Shown: positions 1-11,060 of the stretch, piece after piece | Position numbering within the stretch: position 1 is the first letter of the stretch | Layout of the letters: each line of letters starts with the position of its first letter | DNA from: Loxodes magnus | Lineage: Eukaryota; Ciliophora; Karyorelictea; Loxodida; Loxodidae | Reading direction: 5' to 3' | Assembly (NCBI GenBank): GCA_946699065.1 | Contig: CAMPDV010001937.1 | Coordinates: 18,850-82,849 of the forward strand | Length of the DNA stretch: 64,000 nucleotides | Notes under the pieces: generated by a model | What the model saw: the letters and a program-made list of their open reading frames with translations, nothing else | Told to the model about the DNA's origin: nothing | The model's database searches: none | Position numbers and translations under genes: made by a program

Positions 1-1209
1 ATAAAAGGAGCAATACATAAATTTGGTTTAAAATCTGTGAATACATAGGTATTTAATAAGAGCAAAGATAAATACATCAAATAATTTAAGACAAAGTTAT
101 AGTAAGCTATTAACCCTCTGAAAGATAATCTTAACTAGTTAAAGCTAATTTAAAAATATGATTGAAAATTAGCTATAATACAACTCATTAGCACTTGAAT
201 TTTTTCATTTGTCTAGGCTCTGCAATAAAAGCAGCTTGCTCTTAGTAGCCATTTAATTGAATGCAAGATATTAATAATCTCAAATTAATCTATTGATATA
301 GAAGTAGTTTGAGATCAAATTTTAAAGTTATAACGACAATAAAAGTTTGAATAATGTATAAAATAAGGCAGAAATAATTTTTTATAAAAGGATTACTAAA
401 TAAACAATGACTAGACATTTATCTAAAATATAGATTATATGATAACAGTATTGAAAATACTACGTATAATATATAAAGGGAATAAATGCTATCATAGAAG
501 TTTAAAATTAAATTATTTATTTTTAAAAGTAAAAGAACGAAGTTAAACTAGCCAAAAGTATATTAATTACCCACAAATGGAGAATAAGAAATAATATTTA
601 TAAATAAATGATATTAATAAAAATTGTTATTATTGTCTATACGAATCTAAAACTTAAACATTGTGCAAGTTAATTGTTCTGAAAATTGAACCTCATATTT
701 TAGAAAAGAATTATATAAAAAAGAATTTTAACACCTTTGTGAAGAATCTATACCTTAGAACGAGTTGATATTTAAAAGTTGTCTTTCATAGTTTATGTTT
801 ATATAGGGATTTCTTTACAATTCAAGATCTTTTTCAAACTAAAGTTCTATAGAAAACTACTAAAAATACAGGGATTAAAAATATATTTAACGCATTTCTA
901 AAGCATTAAAAATATATTATTAGTCGCAGATTGACTAAACGAATACTATATGACCTTCAAATATTTTAAATATCTTCAAATTTAGTAACTTTATCCATAA
1001 TTACTAAATTACTAGAATTTAAAGTATATAAAGTTTAAAATATTAATTTTGAAGTATTTCTTGTTTATTATTTTTATTAGCTTCCCTCTAATGCTTGCTC
1101 ATTCTTCCATTATAATTGTAATTTTCTCATTTTTGATATCGTTCTGCATCTTTGTTGAATTAATCTAAATAAAGATATATTTCCTTTAATACTTAATGTT
1201 TTATTATGA
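1..1209. other. AT-rich stretch, no gene seen
   Basis: No frame in either direction gives a recognisable protein when TAA and TAG are read as glutamine. The sequence is A/T-dominated and ends where the left arm of the large inverted repeat begins. Confidence 0.5.
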
Positions 1210-3459
1210 TTATAAATTAGTTAGTGATTTATCTAATAATTTTTGCAATAATTTGTTTTATTAAAATGATTATTAATTTGCTTGATTGCTTTTTAAATAT
1301 TATTTAAATTTTAATCTTTTGTTTATAAATTATTTAATCAAAATAATATTATCATCTTATTTAAAAATAAGGGGTTTATTAAAATAATAATAATGAGACT
1401 TAAGTTTAGATAAAGAGAGTTAGTATGATTTAAAGAATATAGAAGATAATATATAGTATACTATTAAACTAAAAGTATTTCTATTATTAATATATTAATA
1501 TATCTTTAATTTTATATACTTCTTAATTAAATTAAAGAAAACTTTCTATTTCACTTAAATTAAAAATCATTAACTGGGAGCCATCAAAGTTTGAATGCCT
1601 TAGAAATTTTTATTAAAATCTTATCTGCATCTAAACTAACTGAGAAACTATTCGGAAAAAGAAAGTTTAAGTCATAAATCTAAAAAAAATTAATGGATAT
1701 TAGAAAGTTAAAATCTTAAGACTTTAAGGATTTACTGAAACTATTGGAAGCTATTTTAATTTGAAAGGGAAAAAGAATTAATTGAGTAGAATAAGTATAA
1801 AGCACTAAAAATATTCGGTAAAAGCAAAATTTAAGATGTTTAAATAAATAGAAATTGTTATAATCGTTTTGAATTTTAATTAGAGATCCAGAGGAATCAT
1901 CATTAGAAAAAATAATTCATTAAATAATTGAAAAATTAGCAAAAATAAATAAATTAAGCTAACTTAATGCCATAAAATGAGCTACAGCCCCCAGTTCTAT
2001 AAATAGAAAGATAAAAATAGAATTTAAAGAAAGATATTTAATGTAATAAAAAATATAGGAAATAAGACATAGATAAAGATAAAGATAAAGACAACTAATA
2101 TGAAATCAATCTAGAGAGTCAATTTTAATTTTCTCTAGTAATATTTTGTTAGCATGTACTGATAGAAAGTAACTGAGGGATTTTTAGCAACTATTTCACA
2201 AAATTATTTAAGATACCTTAAGTTTAAATAAGGATTATAAAATTTACCTTTGGATATTTGCAAAAAGCTTAAGAAATTTATAAAAGATTAAAGCTAGAAT
2301 TTAAATTTTAACTATATTTAACTATTGCTCTTTACAATATTTAAATTATAAACTTTATAAATAATAGATAAAAGAAGTACTAACTATTATATAACTATTA
2401 AATACATTTAATTATAAGGAAATGTCTCTAGCTTAAATAATAAAGTATTATAACTAAATAAAGGAAATTAATAATTAAATTAAAGTTAAAAATAATAGCA
2501 TTAGTAAGCTTAAATATGTAATTTAACTAAGGCTAAATAACTAATACTAAGAAGCTTAGTATTTTAAAATTAACTAATAGATTAAATACTCCTTTCTTAA
2601 GTTAATCTTAATCAATAGATATCTTATATTACCTCAAGTATTTAAATAGTGTCTTAATTTTGGATGTAAGATTGATTAATAGAATATACAAGTTAAACCT
2701 TAATTATTTATGTGATTGGGTCTTAAGAAAGAATTTAAATAAAAATAAGAAATACTTATAAATTTAGAATAACAAACACAAAAATAAAACTTAGAAATAT
2801 TAAAACCTAATTGGTGATTATTATTTCTATAGAGCTAAGATCTTCCTTTAATTTTAAGATTCTTTTTTATTTAAATATATAGTAATACAACTAAATAACT
2901 TTAATTATCTCTTAACTTTAATATTACTCTAAAAATTTGCTTTAGATGTAATCTAGCTTAATAACTTTTTTAATTTTAGTTAATTTTAAAATTCGAAAAT
3001 CAAATAAAAAGGATATTATTCAAATTACAACATAGAAACACTAATCCACAGAAAAAATAAAGACTAGCAACCAATTAGAAAATAATGAAGGGATGAAAGA
3101 TTAATCTTTCTATTTAAAATAATTAAATTGATAGAGGATTCTTAATATATAGTCCATCTGATAGTTTTGCAATTAAATATATTAGAAAGACCCAATCTAA
3201 GTAAAAAGAGCTGGAGCTAAAATAGAATTAGGAAATCAAGAGATGTTTTCTGTGTATTTGCTTCTGATTAATAAAAGATTAAATTACCTTTGATCTCCAA
3301 GAAAAAAAGGAATCTCCCTAAAATTATAATATTTATAGTAATAAAGAGTAGCAAAAGACATTAATTCTGGAACTATATTTCAATCAAAAAATAAGAATAG
3401 GTAAAAAGGATAAGATCTGAAACTTCTAATATGAGCAGAAATAGTTCAGTGACAAAAAG

Positions 3460-3798
3460 ATGAGTTAATCTTAGCAAAAATTGAAAATGCCTAAAATTTT
3501 ATCAAACTTTGAGACATTTTTAGAAGAGTCTGAATTTTCCATAGCAATCAAAATTTCTAAAAACATTAAAATTTCATGCAAATACTAAATTAAACTGAGT
3601 CACATTTAGTTCTTAAAAAGTAGAGTTTATGCATATCTTATAACAGAAGAATACTGTAAGTATTATTTATTTAGACGCTAGACAAATCCCTTTTTATTAT
3701 AGAACATGCCAAGCTTTTAGATCTTAAAAGTTCAAATGACTTAGTTCTTTAGCAAGCTGAAAAAAATACCAGCTATTCAATCTAAAAAGAAATTATGA
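3460..3798 (+). CDS. Unrecognised 112-residue ORF in left arm
   Basis: Open frame of 113 codons from ATG to TGA, using TAA and TAG as glutamine. The product starts MSQSQQKLKMPKI and is rich in lysine, isoleucine and glutamine; no domain is recognised. The right arm, in inverted orientation, has a similar start (MSQSQQTSKEPKV) followed by the shared motif LSNFETF, so this start is supported by comparison of the two arms. The conserved start suggests the frame coded for protein when the arms were duplicated. Function unknown. Confidence 0.5.
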
Positions 3799-4471
3799 GT
3801 TTTAAAGCAGATTCTAAAAGATAATTATTACTTGGCAGCTAAATTTTAAGTACCTATAAATAGATATTAGAAATGAAACTTTTTCTTTTAACAAGCTCGA
3901 CTTCAAGTGTTCTTAATTTCTCACAATTAATTTTAGAATTTGTAAGATAATATATAGAGTCCAGCTCTAATTAATAAAGGAGAGAAAGCTTAGCAAGTAC
4001 TAGAGATAGTAATGCTTGAAAGGAAAATTATAAGCTTAGTGAAAATCATAAGTTTCTTAGTCAATTCTGAAGAATTAAAAAAGCAGATTCATGGAACTGA
4101 GTTCTAGGAAGAATAAATATAGTTTTTAAAAAGTTAGATTGATTACTTTAGAACATTTACAGACTGAAAATAGTTCTTATATAAATATGAAGAAGACCCT
4201 ATAGTTTCCTAAATAAACTTTAGAAGAATCTGGATTATTTATTTAGCATAAAAAATTAACTTCTCCTGAATAATATTGAGTAATCAGTAGCTCTAATTGA
4301 GCATCCAAAAATTAAAGTAGATTGAATTTGAATTTTTAGCATTCAAACTTAAATGAACGTTAAGTTTATGTAATTCTTAGAAGCTTTGATTTCAGATTAT
4401 TGAGAAATAAAATTAAGAAAAATTGTAGAAAACTACTTTAAATAACTTAGTTGGGCTTAGAGATTATCTGA

Positions 4472-5014
4472 TAAAAGATATCTGAAACTATATTAGGAAG
4501 AGACATAAATATCTACAAAATTTCACTTAAAGAAAAATTCACAGTTCCTAATATATCTTGCTAAAAAATCTAAAACAAATGCTCAGCTTACTATAAGAAT
4601 ATTCTGGCTAGGTGGATGCGTGCCAATTAGTGCAAATTTAATAAATATTGCAGAAAAATTTGCTAAATTGAAGCAAAAAAATAATAATAAACTGTTTTAG
4701 CGATTTTTAAACGACTGCAACTAAAATAAAGACTAAATTGGTAGGAATTGAAAAAAATTAGACACCAACTCCTTAAAATATTTGGAGGATTCAAGAATAT
4801 TAGAAATAAATAAATATAATAACCAAGAGTAAAAAACAAATCATATGAAATAATAAGATTTTTTAATTATTAGTGCCTAGTTACCCATGAGAACTCAGGG
4901 ATATTTTTGAAAAAGTTCTTCAAAAAAATAAGGAGATATTGTCACTTAATTTAATAGACCTTAAAAAGCATCTTGATTTAATTTAAGCCATAACTTAAAT
5001 TAATCAAGGGTTGA
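4472..5014 (+). CDS. Unrecognised open frame in left arm
   Basis: A 180-codon frame closed by TGA, with no clear start because it opens directly after another stop. The predicted chain is basic, with runs such as RWMRANQCKF and a tail rich in lysine and isoleucine. It lies inside the inverted repeat and its DNA has a counterpart in the right arm. At this base composition TGA is infrequent, so a frame of this length is suggestive rather than conclusive. No family recognised. Confidence 0.35.
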
Positions 5015-5250
5015 AGAATATAATATTAAGTTTATCATTTTGATTAAATAAAGTAAAAGCTTTAAAAGATATAATAATCATGTCAAAAATTCTTTAAAAA
5101 AATTTTAAAGTTGCTTGAGAACATCTTTTAGCTTTAAAACTTTAGGACTAATTCCTTTTGATAGCATCACGAGAATATCAAATTATTATAATCAATTATT
5201 GACTAGTTATCATGATTAATAATCAGCTCTATCTATTCTCACTAAGTTAG

Positions 5251-6309
5251 CTAAAATATTAATAGATAGAAATCTGCTAATTCCTTGTCTTAAGATAGTT
5301 TAATATAAGAACAGTACTAATATGTTTCTATGCTTAATAAATCTTAATATCTTTCTACTTTTAAGAGCTTCTTAGCATGTATCTTATGCTTAAAAACTTT
5401 TAGTATCTAAATTGCAGCATATTTGCCAGTTTTAGTATCAATAGTAGAACATATTAATAAATATACCACTCTACTCATTATATCTTATATTTACAACCTT
5501 CTATCGACATTGAAAGAAAAGTCTAAGATAGCTAAATTGATAGTCTTAATACCTTAGGGTACTTCAATTTAGATGATAGTATATTGATTTTTTAGGCTAG
5601 CAATTGAAGAAGTTATAGAAGTAATATTTTGTTTAAAGATGATATCAATTTATTAAAAGCAGCTCTATAATTACTTGGTAAGCAAATATTGATAATGAAT
5701 ATCTATAAATAATGATTATAAATCTACAAGCTGTAAATGTTAATAAGATAAGAGTTAGTTTAATTATATATAATAGAAGTAATTGAGTTAATAAATGCTA
5801 ATATATGAAATATAACTTTCTAAAGCTTTTTAAATTAATAGATTATTATTAAACATACACAAGATGGATATTAATAATACTAAGATAAATTAAAGATCTC
5901 TTCATTGAAAACAGGTTTTAATATACTAAAGTGTCTATTTTATAAATACAATACTTTTAAATTATTTAAGAATATAATAGAGAAATTAATAATGTAAAGC
6001 CAGTCCTAAATATAAAGCGTCGCTTAGATCTTTTTATTTAAAGTGATTTACTTATTTTATTTTGTATTAATGACAGTTAAATGATAACTAATTATTTTAT
6101 TGTAAGAATGAAATATAACTATAGGAAAAGTTAAAATACTTAACTAAGTGAAGGGTTAATATCGAAGATATTAAAGTTAGAAAGATTACTTAGTAATATA
6201 ATTCAATAATAAGACAAAGACTATTAAATTTAAATCAAATATTAAAGAATATTCACTGTTAAGGTGTAACGACATAAGATACTTTTGATACGAATTTAGT
6301 TAAAGTTAG
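5251..6309. other. Element interior, no gene seen
   Basis: Stretch between the inner end of the left arm and the first minus-strand ORF. It is AT-rich with short open frames only. Weak similarity to the right arm may continue for a few hundred bases, too degraded to place. Confidence 0.4.
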
Positions 6310-6588
6310 TCACTTCAAATCTTCTAAACTTATTTCATTATAGTGTCTTTTCATGTTTAACCATTTTAGTTGGAGAATATCTTTAATTGATTTTATAAAA
6401 TTAATAAGAAAAATAAAGAAAGTTTACTCTTTAGGTCGTCTCTACTGTAATGTTTACTCTTTTTCTTTATCTGAAGAAATTTCAATGTGAGATTTATTTA
6501 GCTACTTTGTAGAATACAAATAGACATTTCTTGAAGCGATTCTGTTTCTTTAAGAGTATTTGATTTACTTCAGCAAGTCTCTAATCAT
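6310..6588 (-). CDS. Unrecognised 92-residue ORF inside the element
   Basis: Minus-strand frame from ATG to TGA in the ciliate code; the frame is open a few codons further upstream, so the true start may be earlier. The product begins MIRDLLKQIKYSQ and is basic with glutamine-rich patches. It sits just downstream of the 170-residue ORF on the same strand, and together they suggest a minus-strand gene group in the interior of the inverted-repeat structure. No domain recognised. Confidence 0.4.
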
Positions 6589-6760
6589 CTCCCCGCTTCC
6601 TTGTACTTTATCATTTTCACAGCACAAAAGATAGTTTGAAAATACAATTATTAGACAAACTACCTTCTTTTTCTTCTAGACATTTAAAATACTCTTTACA
6701 CTATACTTAGCTGCTACGATAAATTTCACTTTCTTAAATATCCCATAAGCAAGACCTTGT

Positions 6761-7273
6761 TCAAGTTTACTAATAGCCTAGTTTAAAATAGGCTATAATG
6801 TTTGAAATTACTAATTCATCACTAAAGATCTCAATAGTATCTGAATCTAGTTGTATGTCGTATTTAGAGAAATCAATGGAATTGACTTAACCTTTTATAT
6901 TCTTTTCTTCCTAAAAGAATCTTATTTAATTGAATCTAAAATAATTATTCAAAGGCTGAATGTTTTATGCTTGCTATTAAAGATAGCCAAGATTAACTTT
7001 TACAGTTATCCTGACTTTATAAAAAGTAATTACGGATTCTCTTATTCTGATGGCATTCTTTTAGTAAATATCTTTTTCTTGTTTATGATTATTTAGTTCC
7101 TAATAAGGATAAGTTGAAGATACTTGTAGAGGATTACTTTAAATGTTCTTTCTAAGTAAATTTGTTTTTTCCTTAATTTTACACTTGTTTCGCTATTGTA
7201 AGACTTTGACTTATTAAGGTCTTATTTTGAATTACTGTGATTTGCTACTTGTTACCTTAAGGAGAGAATGCAT
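6761..7273 (-). CDS. Unrecognised 170-residue ORF inside the element
   Basis: Complete ATG-to-TGA frame of 171 codons with many TAA/TAG glutamine codons. The product starts MHSLLKVTSSKS, has a basic N-terminal third (QQRNKCKIKEK), a central part with alternating charged and hydrophobic residues, and an acidic section (DIQLDSDTIEIFSDE) near the C-terminus. That even, soluble-protein-like composition makes it more credible than neighbouring chance frames. It lies between the two inverted arms with other minus-strand coding-like segments on both sides. Function unknown. Confidence 0.55.
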
Positions 7274-7298
7274 TAGGTTACATTCTTTAGTAGTACGA

Positions 7299-8650
7299 TC
7301 AAAAAATGTTATTGTAATCCTAAAATAATCTATTTATTTCCCTGAAAATTTTCTTTCTATTTGTAAAATAAATTTTGAGGAAAATTAGCTCTTCTTCTAA
7401 GGATTTAGAAAGCTTTGATAATATTGTTAAAGGTTGCCCTTTCTGCTTTAAAATAGGGAAACATTTCCAATAATTTGCACTTGAAATATTTGTAATATGG
7501 GCTGGTATATCATCACTCCTCTTTTACAGATAGAAAAAAATAATTTTCGGAGTCTTGTTAATCATATATCTCTATTATTTTCAGCTTCATTAATCAGCTC
7601 TTAAAAGAATTTGAGCCATCATTTGATTCAATATTCAGTTTAGTATCAATGCAGCGTATTATTGATATATAGTTCAGAGTTCTTCTCATAATTTCTGCAT
7701 GTTGCTTTTTAGAATTTATTATTTTCTCCAAATTCATCGTTAAAGCTTAGAATCGCATTTTTCTAGCAATTAAAAGGTTTTATTTACATTTATTAAGCGT
7801 TCTAAATATTTTTAATATTTTTTAATTTATAAAGGCTACTCAGAGGTTCTTGTCGTGGCAAAAATCATATAAGTGGAATTCCATTTTAAGAAGATCTTTT
7901 AAGAAGTGTACTTTATTGAAATGATGTAAAGAATTTAGTCCTAGATAATTTGTATAAACTTTTATTTTTTACGTTTTAAGATGTTAATTTATTTGCTCAG
8001 CTTGTATATTTCATCCTTTCTATTCTATGAGTACTGATTTATCTTTTCCTCAGTTCCAGAGTCTTAAAAAGATCTTCTAAACTTTTACTCAATTTTTTAA
8101 ACTTTTAAGATGATAATGTTCGTTTTGGATTAATATAAAGTTAATTCTAAATTGACTAGTTTTGCAAATGTGTCCTATTAAAAATACATAATTTCTTTTC
8201 CTACTTTTCCTAATGTAGTAGTTACTTAAGAAGCTATATTCCTAAGAAAATAATTATAACATCATATTAGTTTATTTTTATTTTAAGGTCTCATATCAAT
8301 CATCTGAAAAAATAAACTTTATAAAGACAATCTGATTTTTGAAAAAATGAATCGATAAACTTTTTAAAGTGTAGGATTTATAAAGTTCAGTGAATATTAT
8401 TTAATGCTACATTTTCTTATCTTATTATAAGTTAATTTAGATTGAAAGTTAATAAGTATAAAAATTGATATTTAAAGGGATAATATCCTTCTAAATAAAA
8501 ATGTCGTACTTTAAAGTAATAAAGTGTCTAGTGTTTATCATTTTTGAGATCTCTCTATTAAGTTTTAAAATAATCGAGTTCTTTAACAAGAATAAATATT
8601 TAATCTGTTTACTTAATCACTTTTTATTCCTCGGTAATTAATATTTAGTA
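7299..8650 (-). CDS. Minus-strand coding-like stretch inside the element
   Basis: Several minus-strand frames here have protein-like composition in the ciliate code, for example one starting MNLEKIINSKK at 7,737 and reading towards 7,300. They continue the minus-strand group of the element interior. I could not assign a single continuous product or a family, and boundaries are approximate. Confidence 0.3.
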
Positions 8651-9742
8651 GTTTCCTCACTCATGTATTTAAGCATCATCTTACATTAATAAAGTAGTGG
8701 CAAAGAAGGAAGCAGCTTATCAAATATGGACAGGACTGTTCTATCAAGAAAAACGATAATTTACTAATTTGAATTAGAAATAACTGACGGCTTTATAAAG
8801 ACATTAGATGGATTTACTATGTTTTAGTAATTAGTCTGTATTTCTTTAAGAAACTCCAGTTAAATTATTACACATTATATTTAAGATCACTTTAACATTG
8901 TCTTACTTTCTGTAGCCGAAATAAATACTTACTTTAAGTTCAAGGAATATTCATACTAGAATTTATTATCCTTATAACATAATGAGAGAGCTAAGGAATT
9001 GACACGTTTCTTTTATCTTCTTTATAATTACCTCATTTTATGAAGACAGTTTTTACCTAAAACTAGGCAAATTTCTATCTCAATCTATCATTAAGACATT
9101 CTATCACTATGATATACAGTCTAGAGTTATCTTAGTAGGTAATCTCTCTATACTACGAAGAGGTATAAATCTTAATGATATAAATTGAACTAAGAAGCAC
9201 AAATAGAAATCTTAATTTTAGAAAGAAAGGTAAATAAGCAAAATAATAGCTTCATAATAGTAAGCTTACAATAATTAAACTATCTATACCTTTTAATATT
9301 ACAATAGATGTCATTTTGAAGACTTAGAGATTTATAATGTATTGATAAGATTCTAGATGATAATGATAAAAATCCGTTAATCTTAAGTTTATGATAGATT
9401 GTAATTTGGAATATAGTAGTATATAATAATGTAATAAGAAGGTTGTATGTATAAAGATATTAAGGAATGAAGTAATAATATAATTAGTTAGGTACTGTGT
9501 TTAGTTATAGGTAGTATTATATATCTATATATGCTAAATCTATTTAAAATTCTTAACTTAATTTGTTCAAATTATTTACTATGTAGCTACTTTTTAATTT
9601 ATTAATTTAATGACTATTAGTGAAGGTATTAAGCAAAACACTACTAAAAATTAAAGCTAATTTTTAAATTGTAACTAAATAAATTGAAATATCAACTTAA
9701 GCCTAAAAAAATCTTTATACAAATATACCAAATACTTGGTAA
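8651..9742. other. Element interior, no gene assigned
   Basis: AT-rich DNA between the minus-strand coding stretch and the plus-strand ORF at 9,743. This divergent arrangement could hold promoters for both, but no specific motif is recognised. Confidence 0.35.
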
Positions 9743-10660
9743 ATGCTTAGAAGCGCAAGAGAAGAGAAGATTAAATCATTAGAATTAATAGATTTCTAGA
9801 CTCTAAAAAACTTTGGACAAGAGTTATCTTGGATTTTTTCTTCTGAAATAAAAAAGTATATGTCATGCTTCAGAATAGAAACGGGAATAGCAATAGAATT
9901 AATAAACAAGTATCTTCATTTTAAGTTTCTCAAGCCTTTGATTAACTGTTGCTTTGTTTCTCTTATTCCAAATAAAATGGAAAATTATTTTCTTATAAAA
10001 GGATTCTTTACAATAAGGATTTTGGATAAAGAAAGATTCTAATTAATTTTAAAATAGTCTAAACATATAATAGTAAGTTTAGGTAAGCTAAAATGGTTTC
10101 TAATTAATGTAGAAGTTTGGTAGCTAAAAAGGAATAATCTCAGCTTACGCTAGAAGCTTCTAAATTTTTACTTAAAGATGAAGTTTAGAGAAAATCTAGT
10201 CTTTCTGTAACGAATATGTTATAAAGTGATCAAAGGTATTCTTGCTAATTACTACTTTAAATTGGAAATATTTAAGCTCTAAAAGAAATTTGAATTTACT
10301 CAATCTAATAATAAAAATCTAATATATGATCAACTGCTAACTCTTTTAGGTACTTTGATAGAAGTTCCAAATATTTTATAATACTAAGAAGCGTTAAGAG
10401 CTTTATTATTTTAGCATAGATTTATTACTAAGAATATGCACGAATCCAAAATGTCTCAGCCGGCCAAGGGAACGAACTTAGCACGATCAAAAGGGAAAGA
10501 AGACTCTGTTGAGTTTGATTTTTGTCTGGCGTATAAGCAGAAGTAGAAGACATAGAAAGAGGTCGCTGTCTTGAAACAAAACTGCTCTAAATGTCGCTTT
10601 GCTTATCCTGTCTTGAAGTAAGTTTCTAGCAATGCAACTGGGTAGAAGAAACCGCCTTGA
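9743..10660 (+). CDS. Unrecognised 305-residue ORF with GC-rich 3' end
   Basis: Complete ATG-to-TGA frame of 306 codons, the longest intact ORF of the element interior. It starts MLRSAREEKIKSLEL; an in-frame ATG at 9,860 is an alternative start. The first ~190 residues are basic and hydrophobic, with segments such as INKYLHFKFLKPLINCC. The last ~75 codons (from about 10,436) have clearly higher GC than anything nearby, use CAG, GCC, AAG and CGC codons, and encode a basic tail with one C-x2-C pair (NCSKC). That change may mark a fusion or a captured sequence. The family is not recognised; length and intactness support a real gene. Confidence 0.65.
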
Positions 10661-10669
10661 AAAAATCAG

Positions 10670-11060
10670 TGATTAGTGAATTCACCAAATAATAGAAAGT
10701 ATTTTAGCTTCATAACAAAAAGAGAATAAATATTCCATTTAACAAAACTAGATGCATTAGAAGTTAAAAATTACCAGTAAACTTGTCATTCAGCTCTACA
10801 TTTTATAATAAGACTTCTGCCTGCTGATCTATAAAATTAGTTAGATTTGTTTGAATATTATCTGTCTTAAGTATCATAGAAGAATTTTATAATAAAAGAG
10901 AAATTTTGACATTAACACTACGGAATTATCTTTTTCTTTTAAAAAATCCTAGCTGGAAAAAGATTACAAAGCTTAGATAAAGATTCATATAAAGCAAGAA
11001 AGCTTTTAGGTAAAATAGCAGTAACATACAGTTTTAATAGTAGAGAATTCTTGAAGGAAA
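10670..11060 (+). CDS. Coding-like stretch after the 305-residue ORF
   Basis: A plus-strand frame (about 10,740-11,050) stays open with reassigned glutamine codons and protein-like composition, for example LEKDYKAQIKIHIKQ. It follows the 305-residue ORF at short distance on the same strand. No start or family is evident. Confidence 0.3.

Larger units (their letters stand above)
1210..5250 (+). repeat. Left arm of a large inverted repeat
   Basis: This ~4 kb segment reappears in reverse complement at about 14,050-18,360. Clear anchors are the block around 1,569-1,625 (beginning ttaactgggagccatcaaag), which pairs with 17,955-18,003, and the block at 4,860-4,920, which pairs with about 14,395-14,460. 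By eye the arms agree at over 90 percent in the best blocks and less elsewhere, with many small length differences. The outer edge fades near 1,210 and the inner edge near 5,250. The arm carries coding-like frames in the ciliate code. It could be one arm of a foldback or large DNA element, or one of two copies inserted head to head. A Tlr/Maverick-like identity is possible, but I see no diagnostic capsid, polymerase or integrase motif. Confidence 0.8.
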
